Shown here piece by piece: positions 1-11,282 of a stretch of 64,000 nt of DNA. Position 1 is the stretch's first letter. The number at the start of each line of letters is the position of its first letter. The stretch covers positions 75,543,144-75,607,143 of the forward strand of contig CM026387.1 in assembly GCA_014843695.1 (NCBI GenBank), written 5' to 3'. The position numbers were made by a program, and so were the translations under genes. The notes beneath the pieces are model-generated. The model ran no database searches. It saw nothing but the letters and a program-made list of their open reading frames with translations, and had not been told where the DNA came from. Origin of the DNA: Archivesica marissinica (taxonomy: Eukaryota > Mollusca > Bivalvia > Venerida > Vesicomyidae).

Positions 1-513
1 GGCTTGACGCTACCGATTCTCAACCACTCACATTTGTTAATACCTTTCATCGTTACACGGATATAACATGTTTGCTACTCACCCCCCCCCCCCCTGCTGC
101 TACAAAGTATAATGTAAGAATGTGTAGCAACATTGCTGCCCATACGTATTTTATTCAAATATGTTTTATTTCATACGATATAGGGCTGCTTTAAATATTA
201 TAATAAACATAAGAAATGATATATACACATTACAATATTTTATTCATTAGAAACATAGGTGCACATAATTAATCTGGCGCAATCCCAATCTTAACCGTCT
301 TTACAGGTATTCGTGACTGTGTGAGGTGCTTCTTCTGTGGTGGCGGGGTGACAAACTGAGAATATGATGACAGTCCGTGGGTCCAGCATGCAAGGTACTT
401 CCCGAACTGTGCATATCTAAAACAATGCAAAGGAGGAGATTGACATGTGTCGCATCGCAAATATTGAAAATCTTCCTACAAAGAGCAGTCAGATAATTTA
501 ATTAGCATATACA

Positions 514-2648
514 TGTATACCATTTATTACAGGTACGTTGTAATTAGCATATACATGTATACCATTTATTACAGGTACGTTGTAATTAGCATATACATGC
601 ATACCATGTATTGCAGGTACTTTGTAATTAGCATATACATGTATACCATTTATTGCAGGTACTTTGTAATTAGCATATACATGTATACCATTTATTGCAG
701 GTACTTTGTAATTAGCATATACATGTATACCATTTATTGCAGGTACTTTGTAATTAGCATATACATGTATACCATTTATTGCAGGTACTTTGTAATTAGC
801 ATATACATGTATACCATTTATTGCAGGTACTTTGTAATTAGCATATACATGTATACCATTTATTGCAGGTACTTTGTAATTAGCATATACATGTATACCA
901 TTTATTGCAGGTACTTTGTAATTAGCATATACATGTATACCATTTATTGCAGGTACTTTGTAATTAGCATATACATGTATACCATTTATTGCAGGTACTT
1001 TGTAATTAGCATATACATGTATACCATGTATTGCAGGTACTTTGTAATTAGCATATACATGTATACCATTTATTGTTGGTACGTTGTAATTAGCATATAC
1101 ATGTATACCATGTATTGCAGGTACGTTGTAATGAGCATATACATGTATACCATTTATTACAGGTACGTTGTAATTAGCATATACCTGTATACCATTTATT
1201 GCAGGTACGTTGTAATTAGCATATACATGTATACCATGTATTGCATGTACGTTGTAATTAGCATATACATGTATACCATGTATTGCATGTACGTTGTAAT
1301 TAGCATATACATGTATACCATTTATTACAGGTACGTTGTAATTAGCATATACATGTATACCATTTATTACAGGTACGTTGTAATTAGCATATACATGTAT
1401 ACCATTTATTACAGGTACGTTGTAATTAGCATATACATGTATACCATTTATTGCAGGTACGTTGTAATTAGCATATACATGTATACCATTTATTACAGGT
1501 ACTTTGTAATTAGCATATACATGTATACCATTTATTACAGGTACTTTGGAATTAGCATATACATGTATACCATTTATTACAGGTACGTTGTAATTAGCAT
1601 ATACATGTATACCATGTATTGCATGTACGTTGTAATTAGCATATACATGTATACCATGTATTGCATGTACGTTGTAATTAGCATATACATGTATACCATT
1701 TATTACAGGTACGTTGTAATTAGCATATACATGTATACCATTTATTACAGGTACGTTGTAATTAGCATATACATGTATACCATTTATTACAGGTACGTTG
1801 TAATTAGCATATACATGTATACCATTTATTGCAGGTACGTTGTAATTAGCATATACATGTATACCATTTATTACAGGTACTTTGTAATTAGCATATACAT
1901 GTATACCATTTATTACAGGTACTTTGTAATTAGCATATACATGTATACCATTTATTGCAGGTACTTTGTAATTAGCATATACATGTATACCATTTATTGC
2001 AGGTACTTTGTAATTAGCATATACATGTATACCATTTATTGCAGGTACTTTGTAATTAGCATATACATGTATACCATTTATTGCAGGTACTTTGTAATTA
2101 GCATATACATGTATACCATTTATTGCAGGTACTTTGTAATTAGCATATACATGTATACCATTTATTGCAGGTACTTTGTAATTAGCATATACATGTATAC
2201 CATTTATTGCAGGTACTTTGTAATTAGCATATACATGTATACCATTTATTGCAGGTACTTTGTAATTAGCATATACATGTATACCATTTATTGCAGGTAC
2301 TTTGTAATTAGCATATACATGTATACCATTTATTGCAGGTACTTTGTAATTAGCATATACATGTATACCATTTATTGCAGGTACTTTGTAATTAGCATAT
2401 ACATGTATACCATTTATTGCAGGTACTTTGTAATTAGCATATACATGTATACCATTTATTGCAGGTACTTTGTAATTAGCATATACATGTATACCATTTA
2501 TTGCAGGTACTTTGTAATTAGCATATACATGTATACCATTTATTACAGGTACGTTGTAATTAGCATATACATGTATACCATTTATTGCAGGTACGTTGTA
2601 ATTAGCATATACATGTATACCATTTATTACAGGTACGTTGCATTATTA
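514..2648 (+). repeat. 42-bp tandem array, about 51 copies, in the IAP pseudogene intron
   Basis: The unit begins attagcatatacatgtatac and ends near gcaggtactttgta. It directly follows the dead BIR exon donor. Variants differ at a few positions (tttatt/tgtatt, gcag/acag/gcatg, gtacttt/gtacgtt). Because 42 is a multiple of three, one frame stays open throughout (repeat MYTIYCRYFVISIY), which gives a spurious 713-codon reading frame. The orthologous intron of copy 2 has a 48-bp version with about nine units (52940-53385). Confidence 0.97.
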
Positions 2649-3269
2649 ATATGAATTCACTGCTAAACCAATTAAGTCAGAAGGAAAAGAGATCAAATGT
2701 GGACACTATATTAAGAAAATATAAACCGAAACAAAAGAAACAATTTACTCCCATACCAAGTCTAAAGCACCCACACAAACAATTTCTTGTATATGTGGTC
2801 GTTGTCTTTCATTGCTTGCAGTGGACTCTTTACATAAATACACTAACATGTAACTATTATTGATAAACTTTCAAACAATTTAAAATCAGAAGAATATGCG
2901 GAGAAAAATTCCAATTCAATTTCAGGAATTTCAACAAGAGACTTACAAGGCGTCAATTTAGTAAGTTATTCTAAAATGTAATTTGATTTATGCCCTGCAT
3001 TGTAATATACACTCAACCAAATTCTTATTCGGTCACCTGTGTTTTATAACATATGGAGTCAACTAATAATCATACAATTTGCATATGTTCGTGTTGTTAT
3101 TTAATGCATGTTATACCAGTTGGTTATACAGCCATGCATTGCATAAAGAAAGATCTGTAGTAAAATGTATTTAAAAAGATGATATGAATATTGATATTAT
3201 ATGTGCTCCAAATATTGTAAAGCACTAAATGACCGATTAGGAATTTTGTTGAGTGTATGTCGTTATAAA

Positions 3270-3540
3270 ACATTGTCGTGACGTCATACCTTTGTACTTG
3301 CAGTCCATTATTATTGGACTGTTGTCAAAAGGCCAGAGTATTATGTTAAATCTTACGCGTAAATGTACGAAATTAACAATTTTATTTAATAGGATCTTGT
3401 TATATAAGTGTGTGTTTTAAGTAAGATATAAGCCTCAAACTGATCCAATATGTAAACTATTGGTACTGTCTTCGGTGTAACGCGCCTCACACAGTCCAAT
3501 AGTTTACATATTGGATCGTTTTCGGCTTATATCCTATGTA
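3270..3540 (+). repeat. Dispersed hairpin repeat (MITE-like), copy 1
   Basis: The element runs from gacgtcatacc through a stretch ending gataagcc-like sequence to a strong inverted repeat: ccaatatgtaaactattgg facing ccaatagtttacatattgg, with a short loop containing tgtcttcgg. The same element occurs at 6048-6320, in reverse at 51106-51600 and at 54841-55084. No coding capacity is visible. The terminal duplications are unclear, so the class is not assigned. Confidence 0.7.
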
Positions 3541-4168
3541 TACATTGTATTATTTAAATTGGTATATGTAATTTTTCTGCGTTTTGGCAATCACGTGTAC
3601 TAGTTTATATCATCTTACATACCGTGTGAATACTTTATATTACTGAATAACTTCTTGGTCTTTTTTCGTTTGTTAAATCATTACTAACTTCAAACATCGT
3701 CCATAGATACGACATAACTGAAAGCTCAGCATCTGCTAGAATACCTTCTTGACAACAGTGTTACTAGAACTATACCGAGTCGACAACAGTCAGAGAACAG
3801 ACACGAATATAGTGGCCGACAATCACTTGCATCAAATACTAGCCAATCGAACAGCATATCAAAATGTCCGCAGCAATCAGAGCATAGGAGTCGGGGAAAC
3901 AGCAGAAGTAAGACACCTTTAGAAAATAGCAGTAGATCGTGTCAATCTGATGAAATCACTCTCACGTCTGATGGGTTATTAGCGGATGTTGTGGTTAGAA
4001 GTTCTACTGGGTCAAACCAAGATGGTATGTACGAATAGGTACTATACATGTATACTGTAAGAGGTGGCTTAAGTTGGTGTACACATGCTTAGACTAGGAT
4101 TAGAATTAGTTTATAAAAAATATCTCGATTGCGAACAAGTTCTTTTAGTTTATACAAATTTATTTTAG

Positions 4169-4502
4169 CTCGATTGCGAAACAAGTTCTTACAACCTATA
4201 TTAATCACTCTCGAGACCTAATTCCTGATGGAATCCATCGCCACGAGGGAGAAAGAGAGAGAGAGAGAGAAGAGGCAACATGGAATTTAATTGCATTGCC
4301 TAAGGGCACAATAATAACGGCTTCAGTGAGGCTCGAACTCCGGGCCATTAGCACCTGAAGCGAACGCGCTACCATTGCGCTATCACATACCTCCACTTGC
4401 AATGTTCTTACAACTTATAATAATCATTCTCGATACCTAATTCCTGATGGAGAGAAGAGGCATGTGGAAGTTAAATGCCCTCTGCACTATCACGACTTCC
4501 AC
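4169..4502 (-). mobile_element. SINE family B, full copy plus an internally deleted copy
   Basis: Read on the minus strand, the head (4395 leftward) is tRNA-like, with gatagcgcaatggtagcgcg resembling box A and gagttcgagcc resembling box B. The body passes through a (ga)n tract, and the tail ends with cttgtttcgcaatcgag. A second copy at 4400-4502 keeps head and tail but has lost the middle. Both are inside duplicated block A and recur at 55709-56036. Confidence 0.8.
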
Positions 4503-4725
4503 AAAGTTTAGAATTAAATATAGACATAATATGCTACCAGAAATATATTACTTTTCCTGTAAAAATGTATTAGATCAAATGATTGATCCAATCAGGCCCG
4601 TAGCCACACTGAGGCACACCGAGACAGCTGCCTCGGTTAAAATGCCCAAAGCAAAAAATAAATAAATGAAAAATTAAATAAATAAAATGCAACTATTCCT
4701 TTGCTGTATAAAATGTTGCCAGAGA

Positions 4726-5645
4726 GCAAGAAAAGAGTAAAACTGAGGAGTAGTAATTGTCATACTAAACAAACTTAAAGCAGAATTCAAATTAATTGTG
4801 AAATTCAATACCAGCACTAGCGCGCAACTAAAACGTCCTTAAGAGATCAGTTATCAACCTCGATCAGATCGCGGGTGAACTTATTAGCAAACTACTTCTC
4901 AGGATGCATGGTAAAATACAATGACTTCTATAGGCACATCAGTACATATATATATCATCATTTACACAGATAAAAAGCACGTCTTTATAATAAATTATGC
5001 TAAAACAGGTTTTGGCACATAACCTGATTACGCTATGGCTGGAAAACAAACTATTTAGTCGATCGGTTGTACACATGTTTGTAGACTCGCTAACAAACAA
5101 TGAGGCTTTGCTAAGAAGATCGACTCTAAAGTCACTGTATATTGTACAACCCAACATCACATGGCTCTCATTTTCAGAGACATTACGAAATTAAATGGAC
5201 AATTAAATTACGTTTATCTAATCTTATAGTTTCATATCAAATCTTCATTTCTTCTTTAAATGTAATATATATAGAAATGAACGTCATTCACTTGTCTTCA
5301 ATACTCGTAGATTCCACCCATTAAGCTACATTGAATGACTTCATGGTACTGAGTCGTCAATAGATGAGGAGAACAAATGTTTATTTATGGAAGTGCAAAC
5401 TTACATAAAAAATACTCATCGTTTTTCGGCACTGCTCTCTTGAATTAATTATACGTTATTTGCATGTGAGAAGGGGTCATGGGTTCGGGCTGGGCGTGAT
5501 ATGGGGGAGCATCAGTTGGAATCATGAGTCATTTACATCAATCTACATATATAACCGAGACTATTAATTGTTTGGCCGTATTGAGTTTCTGATCATATGC
5601 TAGAAGTTAAAAAGTAAACAATCGACAGTCTGGAACCCAGGCTAA
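4726..5645. other. No gene seen
   Basis: AT-rich sequence with only short overlapping reading frames on both strands and no recognisable domain, splice pattern or repeat. This is where the RING exon would be expected if copy 1 of the IAP gene were complete; none is present. Confidence 0.6.
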
Positions 5646-5934
5646 GACGGATCTGTAGTCCAGTGGTAACACGCTGGACTGGAAATCCAGGGATCGCAGG
5701 TTCGATCCACCAGCTGACCCTAATAAAATTAACAGTCTTTCAGATGGGACATTAAACCGAGGTCTCGTGCCGGTGCTGTACATCGTGCACGTAAAAGAAC
5801 CAGAGGAGACCCTGAAATGGGTCTTTCTCTCTGTACCAGTGCACTATTCTCCAAATATCTAAAATGACTAATCTCTTCAGGATGCGTCGCTCATATGGGC
5901 AACCGGTAGCGACGATAAATAAACGTAAAACACA
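5646..5934 (+). mobile_element. SINE family A, near full length
   Basis: The tRNA-like head has box A-like tagtccagtggtaacacg and box B-like ggttcgatcc. The body has the catgcacgtaaaagaacc-like segment, and the end is conserved: caaccggtagcgacgataa followed by ataaacgtaaaacac. More than ten copies or fragments lie in this window on both strands, making this the commonest element here. It is non-coding and would depend on a LINE for movement. Confidence 0.85.
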
Positions 5935-6047
5935 CTTTGGCTCAATGCTAGATATACAGCCAATGGATTACCAACACAAGTTCGTGTTTGCGTCATGTAC
6001 TGTCTATATATAATGCAGAGACTAATTAAAAACGTATATATTATAGC

Positions 6048-6320
6048 TTTGTACTTTGGGCTAAAATTCTATCATGACGTCATACCATATGTGCTTGCTA
6101 GACTCTATTTTCAATAATGGACTGCTCTCAATAGGCCAGGGTAGTATATCAAATCCTATTATAAATGAACGAAATTATCAATTTTATACAGTAATATCTA
6201 ATTATATAAGTGTGTGTTTTAAGTAAGATAAAATCCTCAAACAGATCCAATATGTAAAATATGTTACCTATTGGATATTTTACATATTGGATCGTGTTCG
6301 GCTCATATCCTATACATAAG
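6048..6320 (+). repeat. Dispersed hairpin repeat, copy 2
   Basis: Same element as at 3270-3540, outside the duplicated blocks. Its central inverted repeat is shorter here (gatccaatatgtaaaatatg facing atattttacatattggatc). Confidence 0.65.
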
Positions 6321-6472
6321 AGATAATGTAGATTGCAGATGCCGTCACGAGCATCTGGTTTATTGGTCCACACGATGGAGTCGTGATTAAAGTACTTTGG
6401 TCCACACGATGGCGTCGTGATTAAAGTACTTTGGTATCCAGTCACGTGATTGCAATCTGTATATATTGTATG

Positions 6473-6671
6473 TTCCTTTAATGTCAAACCCCTTGCGGGG
6501 ACTTAGACATGTTTTCCTGGGCAGGCTTAGCCGACTTAAGCGATTAACCAGTACTAAGCAATGTGTGTGTGGTGCCTTGCTCAATGATACTACATACGTG
6601 GCCTGACCGAGTATCGAACCCGGGACCGTTCGATTCCAAATCCGACGCTCTACTACTGGACCACGGACGCC
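6473..6671 (-). mobile_element. SINE family D with LINE-like 3' tail
   Basis: On the minus strand a tRNA-like head starts at 6671 (ggcgtccgtggtccagtagt), with box B-like gggttcgatac. The tail carries acatgtctaagtccccgcaa then ggggtttgacattaaagg. The tail includes a CCCC-GCAA-GGGG hairpin (6489-6500) that is nearly identical to the 3' end of the LINE unit at 42684-42725. Diverged copies lie at 40910-41103 and 43482-43676. Confidence 0.75.
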
Positions 6672-6689
6672 ACACGCACACACGCCATA

Positions 6690-7648
6690 TTTCAGATGAC
6701 AGCACGGGCATCTGGTTTAGTGACCTGTTTCAAGCTAAATCGACCGATACATATATATATAAATTACAATACACACACGGATTATTCTGTTTTCAGCTAT
6801 TTGTTTTCGCTTTAGTGATAATATTGGTATCTGCTTGTTACTCGATTTGGAGTATAACAGAGTAAATTGAGCTTACACTGTTAAACATGTTTAATACACA
6901 TATGGATTTGGCTAAATTTGGGAGACAGTGTAAATAACAGTCGTGTGTTGACTACAGTCTACATCTGCTATGTCAAAGTAAGTTATGTCGAATTATCCGG
7001 TTATTTCGAAGTCGGATCAAAGGCTCGTTTCAGACACTTTCATTTTATATATAACTGGCTCTGTTTATATCGAATTTCGTTAATTCAAACTTCGGCTATG
7101 GCGATGCATTTTGTTCGGTCCGACGGAATTCGACATAACGGATGTAGATTCTATATATAACCATTCAAGTTTCAAACATGAAATTATAATAATTGGCTGC
7201 TATGCAGATTCATTATAATTGGACCAGCAACATTTTGAAGAGAAGAATGATATTATACTCTGTCTTTCATTCTAATCCCTTTTCTGTATTTTGATATGTG
7301 CAATGTATGCATTGTTCAATACTGTATTAGATTAGGAAATAACATATAACTAATATTTTGACGACGGACACTTTTCAAAGGCTATCACAAACACTCATAT
7401 TGAGAACGTTGTGCTTTGATCAGCGAACAATGCAAGAAAGGTATCATCTAAATAAATTCTAACTGTATCCTATGAATGTTAATTGTGTTACTTATTACTG
7501 CAATTTATGGAACCAACTTTTAAGTTAATCTGCTGTTGAATACTTAGTATCGTGATATGCCAGACATGCAATCCTTGGTATATAGCAAAGTTCGACAGAG
7601 GAATACGTGTTTGTTTGTTTTATATGACACAATACTTCCAATGTGTGT
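6690..7648. other. No gene seen
   Basis: AT-rich sequence without recognisable exons. Short open frames (for example 6918-7160) show no domain and overlap frames on the other strand. Confidence 0.55.
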
Positions 7649-7760
7649 GTGTTTTATGTTTATTTATCGTCGCTACCGGTTGCCCATATGCACCCTGCAA
7701 AGATTAGCAATTATAGATTTTGGAGGATAGTGCAATAATACAGACAGATACACATTCCAG
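7649..7760 (-). mobile_element. SINE family A, 3' fragment
   Basis: Contains the conserved SINE-A end in reverse (tttatttatcgtcgctaccg, then gcccatatg) and the cctgcaaagattag segment, but the tRNA-like head is missing. Typical of a 5'-truncated copy. Confidence 0.7.
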
Positions 7761-8471
7761 AATGCACCTTAATGTAATAAGGCTCAAACGTATACTGGCA
7801 AACAGAAACGCAAGTTTGCTTCAAATTTATGGTTATTGTAAGGCCTACTGTGGTAATGTGATAAAAGGGACGTTACTCGTTTTGGAACGCGAAAACTCGT
7901 TTTGGGATTTTGCAATAAGCTCACAAAAAGGCTCGCTTAATGGAAACATTCCAAAATTTGTTTCATAAAATATGCTATGAAATCACCATTCATGTAAAAT
8001 CCTATATACATTGTACACATTATAAAATTATAATCTTTACTATTCGTTGTATAATTTAATAGAAATTATTCTGTCAAACATTATGCACAATACTGTCAAT
8101 CATGAATGTAGTTCTGCCCAAAATGCTTTTCAATAAGCCGCGAGAATTAATGATATAACCAGCGAAAGGTATGGCCAGACAACTACCAGTTTTACTCGAA
8201 ATATGCATCCTCTCTAATATAGACAAATCCACACACTTTTACCCACGTTATTGTACAGTGCTGAACCACCTCGATTACTAATGTTGATAGAACTTGTGGC
8301 CCAACCCATGTGCTTGCATGTGTGTGTCAATCTTTGTATTGTTGTATATATGTGTATATAATGCAATAAAATATCATTAAGCTATCACTATTATTCTTAG
8401 TATAGATGGAACAAACTGATGAACGAGTAAGTTGTTTATAACAATGTGTATATGGATGAAGCCAGGTGTTG
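7761..8471. other. No gene seen
   Basis: AT-rich sequence between two SINE-A fragments. I recognise no coding or repeat signal beyond short chance frames. Confidence 0.5.
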
Positions 8472-9519
8472 CGTGTTTTACGTTTATTTATCGTCGCTAC
8501 CGGTTTTATTTTGCATATATGAGCGACACCTCCTGAAGTGATTAGTAATTTTAGATGTTTGGAGGAGAGTGTAATGATAATAAATGTAACCTACTCAGCA
8601 TCACACAAAAACGCAAGCCATTTCTCTTTACATATAAACTCCATAACCATCCCCTTCAAAAAGTAATTGATGCAAAATATTTAGGCCTAACCTTGCAAAG
8701 CAATCTAAAATGGGACAAACATATTAACTCGATAACCAATAAAGCAAACCAATCACTAGGATTCTTGAAACGCAACCTAAAACTCACATCATCTAAAGCA
8801 AACGACCATGCATACAAAGCACTAGTAAGACCCAAGCTAGAATTCTCCAGTACTATCTGGGACCCACATTCTAAAACACAAAAACACCAAATTGAGACGG
8901 TACAGCTACTAGCTGCCAGATTCGTTACCAACCGATACCATAATACTAGTTCGGTCTCCGAAATGATCGACAACCTAAACTGGCCAACACTTGAGACACG
9001 CAGAGTTAGATACAGATTGATTCTCTTCTATAAAATAATACACCAAATAGTAGCTGTAAACATTCCCATAAACCTTTTGATACCCGTAGACAACATAACC
9101 AGACACACAAACCCATATTGTTATAAACACATCCCTGTCAACAAAGATTCATACAAATTCTCTTTTTATCCAAGAACCGTCATCCAATGGAACTTGCTAC
9201 CACGTGCCGTACATGAAGCAATAACAGTTGATGGCTTTAAAGCACTCATCCCTGTTTCTGCCCTCCCAACCATGATCTAAAGCATTCATTCTATGTACAA
9301 AATCTTAAACAAGCACTGTAGTATATTTGTCTTTGGACATTCACTTATTTGTTAATTAATCATTGTAAATATCATCTCAAAATTCACCAGCGACGACACA
9401 TAATCCTCAATATTGAGGGAGCGCCGAAATTACCAAGAAGAAGATACAGTCAGAGACCCATTCCAGAGTCTCCTCTGGTTCTTTTACATGCACGGTGTAA
9501 AGCACCGACACGAGATCTG
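8472..9519 (-). mobile_element. SINE family A split by a LINE insertion
   Basis: The left part (8472-8576) is the SINE-A 3' end in reverse. The right part (9444-9519) continues the same SINE (gtcagagacccattccagag ... tctggttcttttacatgcac). The break falls inside the usual gtgcaatgatacagac stretch, and the intervening 8577-9443 is a LINE 3' part in the opposite orientation. The LINE is therefore the younger insertion. Confidence 0.75.
8577..9443 (+). pseudogene. LINE retrotransposon, 5'-truncated, C-terminal reverse-transcriptase region
   Basis: One open frame to TAA at 9278-9280 encodes the part following the RT catalytic core in CR1/Jockey-type LINEs. It has KYLGLTLQSNLKWDKHI, then NQSLGFLKRNL, YKALVRPKLEFSSTIWDP, and WNLLPRAV near the C-terminus. 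The catalytic RT motifs and endonuclease are absent, so this is a dead 5'-truncated copy. The apparent start at 8555 lies in the host SINE and is not meaningful. The 3' UTR ends gagcgccgaaattaccaag followed by aagaag. Confidence 0.85.
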
Positions 9520-10092
9520 TATAGCTAGTAGTAGTGAATGCCTGCTATTTGCTTTTAAATGGTAAATCCGGTTCATTAACCGTAATCCTAACTCTACCCC
9601 TAAACCCTAGCACTAACATGCTTACCGACGTATATTCTTAATCATTTAGCAATATTACTCTATTACAATCACAGACCTTCTACCGGATACTAGACTTTAT
9701 TGGCTTGAAAATATATGTCACGTGAGTGTCATGTGTGTATTACGACTACAAATGGCCGCCTGTAACAGGAAAACATGAATACATATTTTAGAAATACGTT
9801 TTCTTCATTTGTTGTTTCCATTGTATATTTATCCAGCTTCGTGCATATTTCTATTGGCTTCAAATGCATGCATGGAGAGTATAACCTAACAGCATTGAGT
9901 GGGTAAGGACAAACGTGCATCTGTTACCTTTCAACATACCATCATCATAATTCTACATCTACACAATACTCCCAACACTCAGACGCGAGTATGACAGGGA
10001 GGCGCTTGTGGGACAGTGGTTAAAAATCTCAATTAGTGAGATAGAGAGTGTTAAAAAGAACTACATACTAATGTTAAAAAACAGATATCATG

Positions 10093-10201
10093 CTACATGA
10101 GTGGTACTGTGGCCAGACGCTCAGCAAAAATGTACATGTAGTAGGGGAGGCCATTCCAGAGACGTATTGTTCGAGGGAAAAAGAGTTTCCTAATGTCTAG
10201 T
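10093..10201 (-). pseudogene. LINE ORF2 C-terminal fragment
   Basis: The minus strand reads KLFFPRTIRLWNGLPYY then IFAERLATVPLM before TAG at 10093-10095. FPRTIRLWN-LP is the usual end of CR1/Jockey-type LINE ORF2. A related fragment (FAERLATVLL) lies near 42813-42840 on +. Very short, with no RT core. Confidence 0.55.
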
Positions 10202-10230
10202 CCGTAGTATACCAGTGTATACTGCTATAT

Positions 10231-10335
10231 ATGAATTCCTGGAATGACCTGACAGAGAGGGTAGTTTCTGCACACTCGGCCGATACTTTTAAATCCAGAG
10301 TAGACCTTCACTGGAATGTAACAGACAAATATTGA
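10231..10335 (+). pseudogene. LINE ORF2 C-terminal fragment, second type
   Basis: The + strand reads MNSWNDLTERVVSAHS then ADTFKSRVDLHW before TGA at 10333-10335. This is the WN-LP...VV-A-S...FK-RLD-HW ending typical of LINE ORF2 proteins. It lies beside the minus-strand LINE fragment and is a separate insertion. Confidence 0.5.
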
Positions 10336-10796
10336 AAAAATGGACACAAGAGGCTAAGTCTTAAATTCTCATAAAAATGTAACGGCTGTGTTAATTGCGT
10401 TTAAACAGTTAAACTAACAGGGTATGACTAGAATTCTAAAATAACTACGCCCAAGTTGGGGTGTATACCCATGACCACTTGAAACCCCATTACCTGGGGG
10501 CACACACTACATAATACTAGTTTTATAGGTAGACAGTACAAGTCTCTCTTCAAAAAGGAGGCATATATATATCAAACACAAGTCTTAAGCTTCTGATTGG
10601 TTCAGCTGGCAAGTAAAACTCAGAATCAACCAATCAAACCGTTTGAGATCTGAGAAAAGTGTTAAAATCTCAGGCACTGGACTTCACCATGGCCTTATTC
10701 TCACTGGATGTCTTTGTATGGTCACTAACTGTTGCACTATCAGAAGCAGGGTCTTGATCTTCAGGAGGAGAATAGTCAATCCTGTCACTGCCTCTG

Positions 10797-11212
10797 CCGC
10801 TCCTACTGATGTCCCTCCTACTGACGCTCCTCTTACTGATGCCCCGTCTACTGTTGCCCTGCCTACTGTTGCCCTGCCTACTGATGCCCCTCCTACTGAC
10901 GCCCTCCTACTGACGCCCTCCTACTGATGCCCCGCCTACTGTTGCCCTGCCTACTGATGCCCTCCTACTGATGCCCCGCCTACTGACGCCCTCCTACTGA
11001 TGCCCTGTCTACTGTTGCCCCACCTACTGATGCCCCGCCTACTGATGCCCCACCTACTGGTGCCCCTCCTACTGATGCCCCACCTACTGATGCCCCACCT
11101 ACTGATGCCCCACCTACTGGTGCCCCTCCTACTGATGCCCCTCCTACTGATGCCCCGCCTACTGATGCCCCACCTACTGATGCCCCACCTACTGATGCCC
11201 CGCCTACTGACT
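10797..11212. repeat. 15-bp minisatellite (cctactgatgcccca)n
   Basis: About 27 imperfect copies of a 15-bp unit. It gives open frames on both strands (PTDAP repeats on one, SVGGA repeats on the other) simply because the unit is a multiple of three. No flanking exon signal is recognised, so I do not call a gene. Confidence 0.9.
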
Positions 11213-11282
11213 CCCCTGAGCATGAGGAAGGATGAATAGAATTATACACGTACAACAAGATTTTACAACTTACTTAACCAAT

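Larger units (their letters stand above)
307..4024 (+). pseudogene. Inhibitor-of-apoptosis (IAP) pseudogene: BIR, UBA and linker exon remains
   Basis: This is a degraded copy of the IAP gene at 52745-56730. The BIR half-exon (307-492) still reads CVRCFFCGGG but has TGA at 357-359 where copy 2 has Trp. It also lacks 5 nt in the GGDF region, which shifts the frame, and its splice donor is AT instead of GT at 493-494. The UBA-like exon is reduced to 35 nt (2926-2960) by a 101-bp deletion that is not a multiple of three. The linker exon (3707-4024) is full length, but TAA at 3715-3717 ends it after two codons. No RING exon follows before the duplicated block ends. These independent lesions make a functional product very unlikely. 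Earlier exons, if any, lie left of the window. Confidence 0.9.
190..4725 (+). repeat. Segmental duplication block A, copy 1
   Basis: This block aligns collinearly with 52631-56262. Both start in the same AT-rich intron sequence ahead of a BIR exon and end just after a dispersed repeat that contains a gaggcagctgcctc-like core. Main differences: copy 1 has a far larger tandem array, has a 101-bp deletion in the UBA exon, and lacks the roughly 740-bp insertion seen at 53501-54230 of copy 2. Boundaries are by eye and may be off by tens of bases. Confidence 0.85.

Noticed and set aside
513..2654. 713-codon open frame of MYTIYCRYFVISIY repeats
   Set aside because: The unit length is a multiple of three, so one frame stays open automatically. 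It lies in an intron immediately after a splice donor, and the 48-bp version in copy 2 gives a different peptide.
6387..6865. Overlapping frames on both strands around 6.4-6.9 kb
   Set aside because: They arise from SINE-D and its flanks. A short local duplication (ggtccacacgatgg, repeated at about 6365 and 6403) creates an illusion of coding repetition.
10643..11258. Open frames with PTDAP or SVGGA repeats on both strands
   Set aside because: Produced by the 15-bp minisatellite. Both strands are open, and there is no signal peptide, splice context or conserved flank.
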